Of a stretch of 44,423 nucleotides of DNA, positions 22,301-31,938 are shown one piece after another. Each line of letters starts with the position of its first letter. Positions within the stretch are counted from its first letter, which is position 1. Below the pieces are notes generated by a model. That model searched no databases. It was not told where the DNA came from and saw only the letters and a program-made list of their open reading frames with translations. The position numbers were made by a program, and so were the translations under genes. Source of the stretch: Enterobacter sp. (GTDB taxonomy: Bacteria > Pseudomonadota > Gammaproteobacteria > Enterobacterales > Enterobacteriaceae); contig JALCNW010000033.1 in assembly GCA_022649305.1 (NCBI GenBank), positions 1-44,423 on the forward strand, read 5' to 3'.

Positions 22301-22626
22301 CTGATAAGGAGGTCATGACCTGGTATAGCGAAAGATTTAACAAACCAGCTCTTTTCACCAATAAGAAGTGGCCAGTCACAATTGATACAAGTCTCAGCAC
22401 TGGCAACTACGTTTGGGCTAGTGAGACAGGGGCAGATATCATGAGTGAGTATTTCGAACGCTTTGATGTTAATCCTTCTGGCTTCAATTTTTACAGATAT
22501 TGGCCTGAAGAGACATTTATCCTTTACTCACTTTTTACTAGCGGGAAGGATGACGATGAACCTGAACCGCTAACGCTTCGTATGCTAGCCGAGTCAGCAA
22601 AAGTGGGAAGATGGTTGTATGACTAA
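22294..22626 (+). CDS. DUF1493-like protein, possible immunity protein
   Basis: A 110-residue acidic, soluble protein (MVTDKEVMTWYSERFNKPAL...) with the layout I associate with enterobacterial DUF1493 proteins: the FNKPALFTNKKWP segment, SEYFERFDVNPSGFNFYRYWPEE in the middle and EPLTLRMLAESAKVGRWLYD at the end. Members are sometimes annotated as acyl-carrier-like, but no DSL phosphopantetheine motif is present here. Its start lies within the end of the upstream gene (7-nt overlap), so the two are translationally coupled. Coupling to a putative toxin supports an immunity role, but this is inference. Confidence 0.75.
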   Translation: MVTDKEVMTWYSERFNKPALFTNKKWPVTIDTSLSTGNYVWASETGADIMSEYFERFDVNPSGFNFYRYWPEETFILYSLFTSGKDDDEPEPLTLRMLAESAKVGRWLYD

Positions 22627-22772
22627 AAAAAGATATGGGACGATTGAACCTCTTTGATTGATAGCTTTTGATAGCAATAAAATCTTGAATTTTCGCGCTC
22701 TCGCAGGGAACAAACAAAAACTAAATCCTTGTTTAAATTGTATTTTTTTGCCTGTCACAAGGGAGAACAGCA

Positions 22773-23084
22773 TTGGACCAACATGATTCTTTCCCGCAGC
22801 GAGTCTGGCAAATTGTGGCCTCTATTCCAGAAGGTTACGTCACGACTTACGGCGACGTTGCCCGGCTGGCGGGTTCACCGCGTGCTGCGCGGCAGGTTGG
22901 CGGCGTGCTGAAGCGTCTGCCGGAAGGCAGCACTCTGCCCTGGTATCGCGTCGTAAATCGACATGGCGAGATTTCACTGACTGGCCCGGATCTACAGCGG
23001 CAACGTCAGGCGCTGTTATCTGAAGGCGTGCACGTGTCGGGAAAGGGGGAAATTGATATGCAGAAGTATCGCTGGGTGTATTAA
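22773..23084 (+). CDS. atl: Alkyltransferase-like DNA lesion-recognition protein Atl (YbaZ)
   Basis: A 103-residue homologue of the DNA-binding domain of O6-alkylguanine transferase. It flips out O6-alkylguanine and hands the lesion to nucleotide excision repair, without alkyl transfer. The family motif RAARQVGGVLKRLPEG is present. The reactive PCHR of true transferases is replaced by PWYR; E. coli has PWHR, so the histidine has also changed to tyrosine here. The start is TTG at 22773 (Shine-Dalgarno gggag 7 nt upstream), the only start in frame that keeps the conserved DSFPQRVWQIV. E. coli YbaZ has a longer N-terminus. Confidence 0.92.
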   Translation: MDQHDSFPQRVWQIVASIPEGYVTTYGDVARLAGSPRAARQVGGVLKRLPEGSTLPWYRVVNRHGEISLTGPDLQRQRQALLSEGVHVSGKGEIDMQKYRWVY

Positions 23085-23085
23085 A

Positions 23086-23107
23086 GCCCTCTCATAAATG
23101 AGAGGGC
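23086..23107. terminator. Hairpin terminator between atl and ybaY
   Basis: A 9-bp perfect stem gccctctca/tgagagggc with a 4-nt loop between convergent genes. On the minus strand it is followed by tttaa, so it mainly ends ybaY transcripts. Confidence 0.7.
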
Positions 23108-23119
23108 AAAGGGAACCGC

Positions 23120-23689
23120 TTAGTACTGGGTTGGCGCAGGCACCGCCGAAGACGGGTTCACCTGCGTTGGCGACGTTGACGGAACCGTCGTTGCTGCACC
23201 ACCACCTTGCGGCATTGGAACCGCAGTCTGCTGCACCGGTACCAGCGTCAGATCGGCTTTAGTACCGCCCTGGTTGATCACCGGCTGTACCGTATCGGTG
23301 ATGAAGACCAGCTTGTCATTCACGGTCACCGCCGCGCTCAGCAAGATTCGCGCATTTGGCTGGATGTCTGCCGGGTTAAACGGCAGCACAAAACTGAACG
23401 GCGACTGCTTACCTTCTGTGCGAACCGCTTTTTGCGACAAGACTTTCGATGGCGCGTCGGCCAGTGAAGCATCGGACAGAGTCACTGTCAGAACCGCATC
23501 AGGTGGTAAAGCCACTTTCTGACGGATCCAAACCGTACCTGAAACATTTGGCTGCTGCATGGTTGGCTGCGTAGTCGCACCCGCTGCATTTGGGTTTGGC
23601 GCTGGCGTCTGGATGTCCGCACTTTTATCCGCACAGGCAGACAGGGCAACCGCTACCGCTAAACCACTTAACATGTGCACGAGTTTCAT
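23120..23689 (-). CDS. ybaY: YbaY family lipoprotein
   Basis: A 189-residue predicted lipoprotein. The N-terminus MKLVHMLSGLAVAVALSACADKS is a lipoprotein signal with lipobox LSAC and a +2 alanine, predicting outer-membrane sorting. The YbaY/type III pilotin-like domain covers VSGTVWIRQKVALPPDAV to DTVQPVINQGGTKADLTLVPVQ. A Pro/Thr/Gln-rich tail closes the protein. The start at 23689 is fixed by the signal peptide; the longer frame to 23782 was rejected. It is divergent from tesB. Exact function is unknown; E. coli ybaY is associated with osmotic stress. Confidence 0.94.
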   Translation of the reverse strand: MKLVHMLSGLAVAVALSACADKSADIQTPAPNPNAAGATTQPTMQQPNVSGTVWIRQKVALPPDAVLTVTLSDASLADAPSKVLSQKAVRTEGKQSPFSFVLPFNPADIQPNARILLSAAVTVNDKLVFITDTVQPVINQGGTKADLTLVPVQQTAVPMPQGGGAATTVPSTSPTQVNPSSAVPAPTQY

Positions 23690-23895
23690 TGAGTTCTCCT
23701 TATCATCAATGCACCGGCGGGATCGATACCGCCAGATAGTCGTTAACAGAAACATAACGTGACTAAGTGTGGCACAAATCACTTATTTCCGCCTGGTTTT
23801 GCCTCGTTATTCAGATTATTGCACCCATCGGACCACTTCCGTTTCTGCGTTATAATCAGCTTATCTTTCGCTGTGGCGTATTATTGAGGACGACT

Positions 23896-24756
23896 ATGAG
23901 TCAAGCACTGAACAATCTGCTGACATTACTGAATCTGGAAAAAATTGAGGAAGGACTCTTCCGCGGACAGAGCGAAGATCTCGGCTTGCGCCAGGTCTTT
24001 GGTGGTCAGGTCGTGGGACAGGCGCTTTATGCTGCCAAAGAGACCGTGCCTGCAGACCGTCTGGTGCATTCATTCCACAGCTATTTTTTACGTCCGGGCG
24101 ATAGCGCAAAGCCTATCGTTTATGACGTCGAAGTGCTGCGCGATGGCAACAGTTTTAGCGCCCGTAGGGTTGCGGCTGTGCAGAATGGCAAACCGATTTT
24201 TTATATGACCGCTTCATTCCAGGCTCCTGAACCTGGCTATGAGCATCAAAAAACGATGCCGCCCGCTCCCGCCCCGGATGAACTGAAATCAGAAACCGAT
24301 ATCGCCCGCGCGCTGGCGCATCTCCTGCCCCCGCAGGTTAAGGAGAAATTCCTGTGCGATAAACCGCTGGAGATTCGCCCGGTTGAATTTCATAACCCGA
24401 TGAAGGGCCATGCCGCAGAGCCGAAACGCCAGGTATGGATGCGCGCCAACGGAACGGTGCCTGCGGATCTTCGCGTGCATCAGTATCTACTAGGCTATGC
24501 GTCGGACTTTAACTTCCTGCCGGTCGCTTTGCAGCCCCACGGCGTCGGATTCCTGGAAAAAGGAATGCAGGTGGCGACTATTGATCATTCCATGTGGTTC
24601 CACCGTCCGTTCGATATGAACGACTGGCTGCTGTATAGCGTAGAAAGTACCTCGGCATCCAGTGCACGCGGGTTTGTGCGCGGTGAGTTTTATACTCAGG
24701 ACGGCGTGCTGGTCGCCTCTACGGTGCAGGAAGGGGTGATGCGAAATCGAGGCTGA
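23896..24756 (+). CDS. tesB: Acyl-CoA thioesterase II
   Basis: A 286-residue cytoplasmic double-hotdog thioesterase releasing fatty acids from medium- to long-chain acyl-CoA. The whole length matches E. coli TesB. The first hotdog has [13 protein letters not shown] and [13 protein letters not shown]; the second has [18 protein letters not shown] and the C-terminal [19 protein letters not shown], where the catalytic Gln lies. The start ATG has a ttgagga Shine-Dalgarno; the longer frame from 23767 is unsupported. It is convergent with amtB. Confidence 0.97.
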   Translation: MSQALNNLLTLLNLEKIEEGLFRGQSEDLGLRQVFGGQVVGQALYAAKETVPADRLVHSFHSYFLRPGDSAKPIVYDVEVLRDGNSFSARRVAAVQNGKPIFYMTASFQAPEPGYEHQKTMPPAPAPDELKSETDIARALAHLLPPQVKEKFLCDKPLEIRPVEFHNPMKGHAAEPKRQVWMRANGTVPADLRVHQYLLGYASDFNFLPVALQPHGVGFLEKGMQVATIDHSMWFHRPFDMNDWLLYSVESTSASSARGFVRGEFYTQDGVLVASTVQEGVMRNRG

Positions 24757-24770
24757 GGGAACAAACACTA

Positions 24771-24796
24771 AAAACGGCAACTTGCGTTGCCGTTTT
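24771..24796. terminator. Bidirectional terminator between tesB and amtB
   Basis: An 11-bp perfect stem aaaacggcaac/gttgccgtttt with loop ttgc, A-rich on the left and T-rich on the right. Confidence 0.92.
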
Positions 24797-24804
24797 GCTT
24801 TTAC

Positions 24805-26091
24805 CTAGGCGTTATACGCATTCTCGCCGTGGCTGTTGACGTCCAGACCTTCGCGTTCCTGCTCTTCCGGTACGCGCAGTCCAACCGTCATATCCGCAAG
24901 TTTGTAGGCGATAAAGGCAACCACACCTGACCAGACAATGGTGATGCCGATGCTTTCCAGCTGTACCAGAAGCTGATGGACCATAGTCACACCTTCTGCA
25001 TAACCCACACCGCCCAGAGACGTTGATGCAAAGATACCGGTCATGATGCAGCCGACGATGCCGCACACACCGTGTACGCCAAACACGTCGCAAGGGTCGT
25101 CAACGCGCAGAATACGTTTCAGCGCCGTCACACCCCACATACCCGCAAGACCCGCGACCAGACCCACAATCAGCGCCCCGCCGACACCCACAAATCCGCA
25201 GGCTGGAGTGATACCGACCAGACCCGCAATGGCACCAGAACACGCACCCAGCAGAGACGGTTTACCACGTACGACCCACTCACCAAAGACCCATGACAGG
25301 ATAGCGCCCGCCGTGGCGACAACGGTGTTCACGAAGGCCAGGGCTGCAATTTCGTTAGCCGCACTTGCAGAACCTGCGTTGAAGCCGAACCAGCCGAAGT
25401 ACAGAATCGCCGTACCCGTAAAGACCATCGGCAGATTGTGCGGTTTAAACGCTTCTTTGCCAAAGCCCACGCGTTTGCCAACCAGATACGCTCCGACCAG
25501 ACCGGCAACCGCCGCGTTAATATGGACGACAGTACCGCCTGCGAAGTCCAACGCACCGTGCGCCGCCAGCAAGCCACCGCCCCAAACCATGTGCGCAATC
25601 GGCACATAGGAGAGCGTCAGCCACACCACGACGAAGATCAACACCGCTGAGAAGCGAATACGTTCAGCCAGCGCACCAACAATCAGGCCAACGGTAATCG
25701 CAGCGAACGAGCCCTGGAAAGCAACGTGGATATACTGATAGAAGCTGCCCATTAATGCGGTCAGTTCGATATTTTTTAGCATCACCCAGTTGAAGTTGCC
25801 AAAGAAGGCGTTACCTTCGCCAAACGCCAGCGAGTAGCCGTAGACCACCCACAGCACGCAGACCAGTGCAAAAGTCACCGCAACCTGAGTGAGCATAGAT
25901 AAAACGTTTTTACCGCGGATCAAGCCGCCGTAAAACAGGGCAATGCCCGGAATCGTCATGAACAGCACCAACGCGGTGCAGATCATCATAAAGGCGTTAT
26001 CGGCTTTGTCTGCCACCGCAGGAGCAGCCATCGCCAGGCCCGGCAGCAGTGCCAGAGTCCCCAGAGCTGTTTTGATTGTTGCTATCTTCAT
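24805..26091 (-). CDS. amtB: Ammonium transporter AmtB
   Basis: A 428-residue inner-membrane trimeric ammonium channel. The cleaved signal peptide (MKIATIKTALGTLALLPGLAMA) is followed by 11 transmembrane helices. The twin pore histidines lie in GGTVVHINAAVAG and DVFGVHGVCGIVG; the S1-site segment AFQGSFAAITVG is intact. The C-terminal tail (RVPEEQEREGLDVNSHGENAYNA) that GlnK contacts is complete. The start at 26091 matches the signal peptide. It lies 35 bp after glnK, forming the classical glnK-amtB operon under nitrogen control. Confidence 0.98.
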   Translation of the reverse strand: MKIATIKTALGTLALLPGLAMAAPAVADKADNAFMMICTALVLFMTIPGIALFYGGLIRGKNVLSMLTQVAVTFALVCVLWVVYGYSLAFGEGNAFFGNFNWVMLKNIELTALMGSFYQYIHVAFQGSFAAITVGLIVGALAERIRFSAVLIFVVVWLTLSYVPIAHMVWGGGLLAAHGALDFAGGTVVHINAAVAGLVGAYLVGKRVGFGKEAFKPHNLPMVFTGTAILYFGWFGFNAGSASAANEIAALAFVNTVVATAGAILSWVFGEWVVRGKPSLLGACSGAIAGLVGITPACGFVGVGGALIVGLVAGLAGMWGVTALKRILRVDDPCDVFGVHGVCGIVGCIMTGIFASTSLGGVGYAEGVTMVHQLLVQLESIGITIVWSGVVAFIAYKLADMTVGLRVPEEQEREGLDVNSHGENAYNA

Positions 26092-26126
26092 TTTCTCGAT
26101 CCCTATCACTGTGTGCCAGGAGTTAC

Positions 26127-26465
26127 TTACAGTGCGGCTTCGTCAGCTTCGCCCGTACGGATGCGAATGACGCGCTGCAATTCGGCAACGAAAATTTTGC
26201 CGTCGCCAATTTTGCCGGTGTAGGCCGCTTTGCTCACGACATCGATCACTTCATCAAGCTGATCGTCAGCAATCGCCACATCAATCTTCACCTTAGGCAG
26301 GAAGTTGACGCTATATTCTGCTCCGCGATAAAGCTCCGCGTGTCCCTTCTGACGACCAAAGCCTTTCACTTCGGTGACCGTCAGCCCCTGAATACCCATT
26401 GAAGACAACGCTTCACGAACGTCTTCGAGTTTGAATGGTTTGATGACAACCGTAACCAGCTTCAT
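26127..26465 (-). CDS. glnK: Nitrogen regulatory PII protein GlnK
   Basis: A 112-residue trimeric PII signal protein that blocks AmtB when nitrogen is plentiful and binds ATP/ADP and 2-oxoglutarate. The uridylylation site Tyr51 in the T-loop (RGAEYSVNF) and the signatures KGFGRQKGHAE and GKIGDGKIFV are intact. The start has a gagagga Shine-Dalgarno. The sigma-54 promoter and NtrC box upstream give NtrC-dependent expression during nitrogen limitation. Confidence 0.98.
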   Translation of the reverse strand: MKLVTVVIKPFKLEDVREALSSMGIQGLTVTEVKGFGRQKGHAELYRGAEYSVNFLPKVKIDVAIADDQLDEVIDVVSKAAYTGKIGDGKIFVAELQRVIRIRTGEADEAAL

Positions 26466-26519
26466 AGATCCTCTCCAGTCAGAATTCGATAATGGCGGCA
26501 GCTAATACACATGAGATAT

Positions 26520-26535
26520 TGCAAGCGCTGTGCCA
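26520..26535 (-). promoter_or_regulatory. Sigma-54 promoter of glnK-amtB
   Basis: On the minus strand, TGGCAC, five bases, TTGCA: a full match to the -24/-12 consensus. The predicted transcription start is near 26508, about 43 nt before the glnK start. Confidence 0.92.
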
Positions 26536-26602
26536 GAGTTGAAAAAACGGAAGAAAGGCGGCGTAACTGGCGAAGAGAGAAGAGAAAGGGGATGACAGAA
26601 AA

Positions 26603-26632
26603 GAAAAACGCACCACGATAGTGCAGGGTGCG
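26603..26632 (-). terminator. Terminator of mdlB overlapping the glnK enhancer
   Basis: cgcacc and ggtgcg form a 6-bp stem with a 12-nt loop, followed on the minus strand by a T run. It lies about 55 nt after the mdlB stop. Confidence 0.65.
26610..26624. promoter_or_regulatory. NtrC-binding site upstream of glnK
   Basis: gcac, seven bases, gtgc, the NtrC dyad core, about 110 bp upstream of the predicted sigma-54 start. Single half-sites tgcacca (26642-26648) and tggtgca (26681-26687) lie further upstream. Confidence 0.7.
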
Positions 26633-26687
26633 TTTCTTTTTTGCACCAACAAAAAATCCTGTTAGTGACGTGCTTAATTTTGGTGCA

Positions 26688-28469
26688 TCAGGCGCTGAGT
26701 GATTCTTCCTCTCGAGCACTGGCCGCAAGCTCTTCGCCTGCCAGCTGCAGCTGATACATTTGCCAGTAGCGTCCTTTCGCTTCCAGCAACTCGCGATGCT
26801 TGCCACGCTCTACCGCTTGTCCGCGATGCAATACCAGAATGGTATCCGCATCAACAATCGTAGAAAGGCGATGTGCAATCACCACCAGCGTCGTATGCTC
26901 ACGCACCACCGCCAGCGCCTGCTGGATGGCTTGCTCAGTACCCGAATCGATGCTGGCAGTCGCTTCATCAAGAATCAGGATTTGCGGGGTATCGATTAAC
27001 ACGCGCGCCAGTGCCAGCAGCTGTTTTTGCCCAACGGACAGGTTATTGCCCTGCTCGCCCAGCGTAGTAAAAATGCCGTCATTCAAGCCACGCGCCAGCT
27101 CCGCCAACTGTACTTTTTCCAGCACGTCCCACACCTGCTGTTCCGTAAACGGGCGGCCCAGCGTGACGTTAGCGAAGAAAGAGTCTGCCATGACGACCGG
27201 GTCCTGCTGCACCATCGCAATCCCTTTGCGCAGTACCCCGTGGCTCAGAGAGGACAACGGGCGACCATCAAGGCGAATTTCGCCCTGAGTCAGCGGGTAG
27301 TAGCCCATCAGCAGGCTGGCGAGCGTACTCTTACCGCTGCCTGTGTGCCCGACGAGCGCGACAAAGCTACGCGACGGAATATCCAGGTTGATATCCTGTA
27401 AAACCAGTCGGTCATCGCGATAAGCAAAGGAGACGTTCTCGACCGCAACAGAACCGCTTTGCAGTTCACGCTCGTCATCACCATAGGTTTGACGCGGTCT
27501 GTCCATGAGTTCAAATACGCGTTCACCCGCTACCACGGCCTGTTGCAGTATCGATTGCTGCGTCGTCAATTCGATCAGCGGCTCGTTTAAGCGCCCAAGA
27601 TAGCTAATAAAAGCATACAGCACGCCAACTTCAATGGTGCCGCCAGAACCAAACCCGAACAGCATCAGCAGGCCGCATAGCACCAGGGCCGAAAACAGGC
27701 TTAACAACGGACGCAGCAAGAAGCCATCGAGACGCAACGTCTGCATACGCGCCATATAGTGCGAACGGCTGGCCTCACCCATTCGTTCGCCAAAGCGCCC
27801 CTGCTGACGGAACTGCTGGATAACGCTCATGCCGTTAATGACTTCATTGAAGCCGTCATTGATATCGGCAAGGTACGCACGTAGCCGACGCACAATCGGC
27901 GTGCTGTAGCGCTGATAAATGACCATCACGATCATCACGGCAGGGAAAATGGTGATCGCCACCAGCGCCATGCGCCAGTCAAGGCTGAACATTGCCACCA
28001 GCATCGCCCCGACGAGCGCAGCACTGCGCAGCACCGTCGCCACCACCGTGACGTACAGATCGCGGATCACTTCGGTGTCGTTGGTCACGCGTGAAATCAC
28101 CTGCCCGACGGGCTGAGTGTCAAACTCGCTCAACGGCTGGCGCAGCGCCGCGTCCATGACATCGGTGCGTAACTGTTGCACGACGCCGACCGCAGCCTGA
28201 TTAAAGAGCAGCGATTGTGCATAATGTAATGAGGCCGCCAGCAGTTGAAGGCCAATGTATGCAACGCCTAGCCCTGCCACCAGCCCTAGCGGCATATTGC
28301 TTTTGGCGACCATATTGTCGATGAAATAGCTAATAAGCAGCGGGCCACTCACCTCCGCAATCGCCGCGACCCACAGCATCACCACGGCGATAGAAAGCGG
28401 TTTGCGCCATGGCGAACCGTAAGCCAGCAGGCGTTTTAGCGTGGGCCACAGCTGTCCAAACTTATGCAT
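26688..28469 (-). CDS. mdlB: ABC transporter half-molecule MdlB
   Basis: A 593-residue exporter subunit: six-helix transmembrane domain (about residues 15-310) and ATPase domain (about 340-570) with Walker [10 protein letters not shown], signature [13 protein letters not shown], Walker B ILILDEAT and the H-loop VIAHRL. It pairs with MdlA as a heterodimer. The substrate is not firmly known, despite the multidrug-like name. The start at 28469 ([23 protein letters not shown]) matches E. coli and overlaps the mdlA end by 8 nt. A terminator follows. Confidence 0.96.
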   Translation of the reverse strand: MHKFGQLWPTLKRLLAYGSPWRKPLSIAVVMLWVAAIAEVSGPLLISYFIDNMVAKSNMPLGLVAGLGVAYIGLQLLAASLHYAQSLLFNQAAVGVVQQLRTDVMDAALRQPLSEFDTQPVGQVISRVTNDTEVIRDLYVTVVATVLRSAALVGAMLVAMFSLDWRMALVAITIFPAVMIVMVIYQRYSTPIVRRLRAYLADINDGFNEVINGMSVIQQFRQQGRFGERMGEASRSHYMARMQTLRLDGFLLRPLLSLFSALVLCGLLMLFGFGSGGTIEVGVLYAFISYLGRLNEPLIELTTQQSILQQAVVAGERVFELMDRPRQTYGDDERELQSGSVAVENVSFAYRDDRLVLQDINLDIPSRSFVALVGHTGSGKSTLASLLMGYYPLTQGEIRLDGRPLSSLSHGVLRKGIAMVQQDPVVMADSFFANVTLGRPFTEQQVWDVLEKVQLAELARGLNDGIFTTLGEQGNNLSVGQKQLLALARVLIDTPQILILDEATASIDSGTEQAIQQALAVVREHTTLVVIAHRLSTIVDADTILVLHRGQAVERGKHRELLEAKGRYWQMYQLQLAGEELAASAREEESLSA

Positions 28470-30234
28470 CCGCGGCCTCCTCGCGCTGTTCAGGTGTGTC
28501 ATTCAACGCGGCTTCCAGCTGCTGATAGCGATACATATCGCGATACCATCCTGGCTGCTCAGCCAGCCGCTCGTGCTCCCCGCGCTGGGCGATATGCCCG
28601 TGCTGCATAACCAGAATTTCATTCGCTTCGGTCAATGCCGATAAGCGGTGAGCGCTAATGATCACCGTGCGGCCTTCGCCCCACTGACGCAAATTATGCA
28701 GAATCTGGTGCTCCGTACGCCCATCAACAGCCGAAAGCGCATCGTCGAGGATCAGGATTTCCGCATTCAGCAGCAGCGCGCGAGCAATCGAAATACGCTG
28801 TTTTTGCCCCCCTGAGAGCATCACGCCACGCTCGCCGACTTCGGTTTCGTATCCCTGCGGCAGACGCAGAATATCGTCATGGACGCTGGCGAGCTTCGCC
28901 ACCTGTTCAATTTCTTCCTGCGTGGCATTGGGATGGCCCAGCGCAATATTATTGGCTACCGTATCGGAGAACAAAAACGGTGTCTGGCTGACGACCGCCA
29001 GACGACTGCGCCAGTCATCCAGTTGCAGGTGGGTAAGCGGAATATCGTGAAAACGAATCTCCCCCTGCGTGACATCAAAGTGACGCTGAATCAGTGACAG
29101 CACGGTGCTTTTACCTGCCCCCGTCGGCCCACAAATCCCCAGCATCTGCCCGGGACGGAGGGCAAAATGCACGTTATCCAGCACCCGATGGTCTGTTTGC
29201 GGATAAATAAAAGTATCAATGGCGACATCCAGCGCCCCGCGCCCTTTTGGCACGGCTTCGCTGCCATCGTTAACGACCGGTGCTTCGGCAAGCATCGCGC
29301 GAATACGGCTATACGCCGCGCTACCGCGCTCAACGATGTTAAACATCCACGCAAGCGCCAGCATCGGCCAAATCATCAACCCGAGATACATGACAAAGCT
29401 GGTCAATTGACCCAGCGTCATTGAGCCGTTCACGACCATCCAGCTCCCGCCGCCAATGGCCAGCAGGTTTGCCGTACCGATCGCGATATAAATCGTCGGA
29501 TCGAACCGGGCATCAATGCGCGCCACGCGCAGGTTTTTTGCGCCGGTATCAGCGGCATCGGCGGCAAAGAGAGCAGACTGACGATCTTCCAGACCAAAAG
29601 CTTTGATCATGCGGATGCTGGTCATGCTCTCCTGCGTTCTGTCGTTCAGCGACGAGAACGCCGCCTGCGCCAGCTTAAAACGCTCGTGCAATTGATCGCC
29701 GTAACGCTTGATCGCCAGCGCCATAATTGGCATCGGCAGCAGGGCAAGCAGCGTGAGCTGCCAGCTGATTTGCGTCGACATGACAATCAATACCGCGCAC
29801 CCCATCACCAGCGAATCCACCAGCGTAAGCACCCCTTCCCCGGCGGCAAATACCACACGGTCCACGTCGTTGGTGGCACGCGCGATCAAATCACCAGTGC
29901 GATGACGCAGATAAAACTCGGGATGTTGACGACTCAACTGGCGATAGAAATCTTCACGCAGTTCAACGGCAAGCTGGTAAGACGCACCAAACAACAGCAC
30001 ACGCCAGACGTAACGCAGCAAATAAACGGTCGTCGCCGTAAGCACAAGCGTGCCGACCCACATCATCACCCGTGCGGTGGTGTAATGTTGTTCCGTGACG
30101 CCGTCCACCACATATCCCACCACTTTTGGCGGGATCAGTTGCAAGATAGCAATGATGATAAGCAAAGCCACTGCGCCGAGATAGCGTCGCCACTCCCGAC
30201 GAAAGTACCAGCTTAATTGAGCAAATAATCGCAC
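28462..30234 (-). CDS. mdlA: ABC transporter half-molecule MdlA
   Basis: A 590-residue exporter subunit with an N-terminal transmembrane domain (about 1-305, starting [18 protein letters not shown]) and a C-terminal ATPase domain. Walker A is GPTGAGKST, the signature [13 protein letters not shown], Walker [10 protein letters not shown] and the H-loop ISAHRL. The aspartate after Walker B (DD rather than DE) marks this as the degenerate half of the heterodimer, with MdlB holding the normal DE. It lies 42 bp downstream of decR on the same strand and may share its transcript. Confidence 0.96.
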   Translation of the reverse strand: MRLFAQLSWYFRREWRRYLGAVALLIIIAILQLIPPKVVGYVVDGVTEQHYTTARVMMWVGTLVLTATTVYLLRYVWRVLLFGASYQLAVELREDFYRQLSRQHPEFYLRHRTGDLIARATNDVDRVVFAAGEGVLTLVDSLVMGCAVLIVMSTQISWQLTLLALLPMPIMALAIKRYGDQLHERFKLAQAAFSSLNDRTQESMTSIRMIKAFGLEDRQSALFAADAADTGAKNLRVARIDARFDPTIYIAIGTANLLAIGGGSWMVVNGSMTLGQLTSFVMYLGLMIWPMLALAWMFNIVERGSAAYSRIRAMLAEAPVVNDGSEAVPKGRGALDVAIDTFIYPQTDHRVLDNVHFALRPGQMLGICGPTGAGKSTVLSLIQRHFDVTQGEIRFHDIPLTHLQLDDWRSRLAVVSQTPFLFSDTVANNIALGHPNATQEEIEQVAKLASVHDDILRLPQGYETEVGERGVMLSGGQKQRISIARALLLNAEILILDDALSAVDGRTEHQILHNLRQWGEGRTVIISAHRLSALTEANEILVMQHGHIAQRGEHERLAEQPGWYRDMYRYQQLEAALNDTPEQREEAADA

Positions 30235-30276
30235 GCGGTAAATTCCTGAAGGTATTGTTCCGGCCTGGCCGGGAAG

Positions 30277-30735
30277 TTATTCAATGGGTAGTGCTGTGGT
30301 GTATTTTATCTGTTCCATGGCGAAACTTGAGGTGACATCTGACAGGCCCGGCACGCTGTTCACCAGGCGTTTGTAGAAGTCGTCATAGCGTTTCATGTCA
30401 GCCACCTGAACGCGCATCAGATAATCGTATTCACCCGCCATGCGCCAAAAACCGAGCACCTCTGGCATGCCTGAAACCTCGGTCACGAAGCGGCAATACC
30501 AGTCGCTGCTGTGATGCTGTGTTTTTATCAGAACAAACGCGGTCAATCCAAGCCCCAGTTTTTCAGGATCCAGCAGCGCAACGCGCCCCAGCAGGATGCC
30601 ATCATCTTCGAGTCTCTTGAGACGCTTCCAGCATGGCGTCGTGGTAAGATTAACGGCATCAGCGAGTGCCTGCAAAGAGAGGGTGCAGTCCTTTTGCAGT
30701 AAGGAGAGCAGCTTACGGTCAATTTTATCTAACAT
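30277..30735 (-). CDS. decR: Cysteine-responsive Lrp/AsnC-family activator DecR (YbaO)
   Basis: A 152-residue regulator with an N-terminal helix-turn-helix ([40 protein letters not shown]) and a C-terminal RAM effector domain (about 65-150). In E. coli DecR activates cysteine-detoxification genes. The start at 30735 gives the family length; the ORF reaches 30747. The divergent gene is a cysteine-desulfhydrase homologue, its likely target. A 7-bp perfect palindrome lies between them. Confidence 0.95.
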   Translation of the reverse strand: MLDKIDRKLLSLLQKDCTLSLQALADAVNLTTTPCWKRLKRLEDDGILLGRVALLDPEKLGLGLTAFVLIKTQHHSSDWYCRFVTEVSGMPEVLGFWRMAGEYDYLMRVQVADMKRYDDFYKRLVNSVPGLSDVTSSFAMEQIKYTTALPIE

Positions 30736-30748
30736 ACCCCACCTCACA

Positions 30749-30763
30749 GAGAAAATTTTTCTC
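30749..30763. promoter_or_regulatory. Candidate DecR operator
   Basis: gagaaaa and its exact inverse ttttctc around one central base, in the divergent decR-cdsH region. Lrp-type regulators bind AT-rich imperfect palindromes of this kind. Assignment to DecR is inference. Confidence 0.5.
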
Positions 30764-30851
30764 CTGATATTCTATTTCAAAGGTCAGATAGCAACAATTT
30801 TTTCCGTGCTTTTCGCTATGCTGGGCACAAAATGACAAACGGATACAGACG

Positions 30852-31898
30852 ATGAATAGCACTTGGGTCAAACATGCCATCAGCGAGATAAATGCCGACT
30901 ATCAACGTTCGGCGGATACACACCTGATTCGCCTTGCGTTGCCGGGTTTTACGGGTATCCAGCTGTACCTGAAAGATGAGAGCACGCACCCGACAGGGAG
31001 CCTGAAGCATCGTCTGGCGCGTTCGCTGTTTCTGTACGGTTTATGCAACGGTTGGATCAAAGAAGGCACGACGATTATTGAATCATCGTCTGGCTCAACC
31101 GCCGTGTCAGAAGCCTATTTTGCTCGTCTGCTGGGCTTGCCATTTATCGCCGTCATGCCTTCCTGCACCGCAAAACGCAAAATCGAACAAATCGAATTTT
31201 ACGGCGGCCGCTGCCACTTTGTGGAAAGCGCCTGTGAGATCTACGACGCCTCAGAAATGCTCGCCCGCGAGCTCAACGGCCACTATATGGATCAGTTCAC
31301 CTACGCCGAACGCGCTACTGACTGGCGCGGCAATAACAATATTGCCGATAGCATTTTCCGCCAGATGAATAACGAGCCGCATCCTGAGCCATCTTATATC
31401 GTAATGAGCGCAGGTACGGGCGGGACGTCCGCGACTATCGGCCGCTATATCCGCTGCCAGGGCTACGACACCAGACTGATGGTGGTCGACCCGCAGAACT
31501 CCGTGTTCATGGATTACTGGCAGAGTCGCGATGCAAGCTTACGCAGCCCGGTGGGGAGTAAAATTGAAGGGATCGGTCGCCCGCGCGTCGAGCCGTCGTT
31601 TATTCCCGATGTGGTTGATGAAATGCTGCGCGTGCCTGATGCAGCAAGCGTGGCGACCGCGCACTGGCTGGAAACGCAGCTCGGTCGTAAAGTAGGAGCA
31701 TCTACGGGGACCAACATGTGGGGAGTTTTGCAGTTAGCTTCACGGATGCGCGACGAAGGCCGAACCGGTTCTATCGTCACCCTGCTGTGCGACAGCGGTG
31801 AGCGTTATCTCGACACTTATTACAATGCCGACTGGGTGAAAATCAACGTAGGCGATCTTGAGCCGTGGAAAGCGCAAATTGCGCAGATGGTGAAATAA
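30852..31898 (+). CDS. cdsH: PLP-dependent L-cysteine desulfhydrase, CdsH-like
   Basis: A 348-residue fold-type II PLP enzyme related to cysteine synthase, expected to degrade L-cysteine to pyruvate, ammonia and sulfide. The Schiff-base lysine is K52 ([11 protein letters not shown]), the asparagine-loop equivalent is [14 protein letters not shown], and the phosphate-binding loop is [12 protein letters not shown]. The name follows a Salmonella homologue described as CdsH that sits beside the same regulator; it is absent at this place in E. coli K-12. It is divergent from decR, and a terminator follows. Cystathionine beta-synthase or O-acetylserine sulfhydrylase activity cannot be excluded from sequence. 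Confidence 0.88.
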   Translation: MNSTWVKHAISEINADYQRSADTHLIRLALPGFTGIQLYLKDESTHPTGSLKHRLARSLFLYGLCNGWIKEGTTIIESSSGSTAVSEAYFARLLGLPFIAVMPSCTAKRKIEQIEFYGGRCHFVESACEIYDASEMLARELNGHYMDQFTYAERATDWRGNNNIADSIFRQMNNEPHPEPSYIVMSAGTGGTSATIGRYIRCQGYDTRLMVVDPQNSVFMDYWQSRDASLRSPVGSKIEGIGRPRVEPSFIPDVVDEMLRVPDAASVATAHWLETQLGRKVGASTGTNMWGVLQLASRMRDEGRTGSIVTLLCDSGERYLDTYYNADWVKINVGDLEPWKAQIAQMVK

Positions 31899-31923
31899 AA
31901 AAAGCCAGACCGAAGTCTGGCTT
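31896..31923. terminator. Terminator between cdsH and cof, strongest for cof
   Basis: A 7- to 9-bp stem (gccagac/gtctggc core). Read on the minus strand, the loop is a cUUCGg tetraloop and seven U residues follow, making an efficient cof terminator. In the plus direction the T tract is weak. Confidence 0.85.
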
Positions 31924-31938
31924 GCTGGAAGAGTCTCA

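Noticed and set aside
21377..22626. Full type VI secretion locus
   Set aside because: Only Hcp is present; no sheath, ATPase, baseplate, VgrG or PAAR gene is in the window, so this is an orphan cassette.
30251..30276. ccggcc-t-ggccgg palindrome between decR and mdlA as a terminator
   Set aside because: The loop would be too small without opening the stem, and no U tract follows, so transcription probably continues from decR into mdlA.
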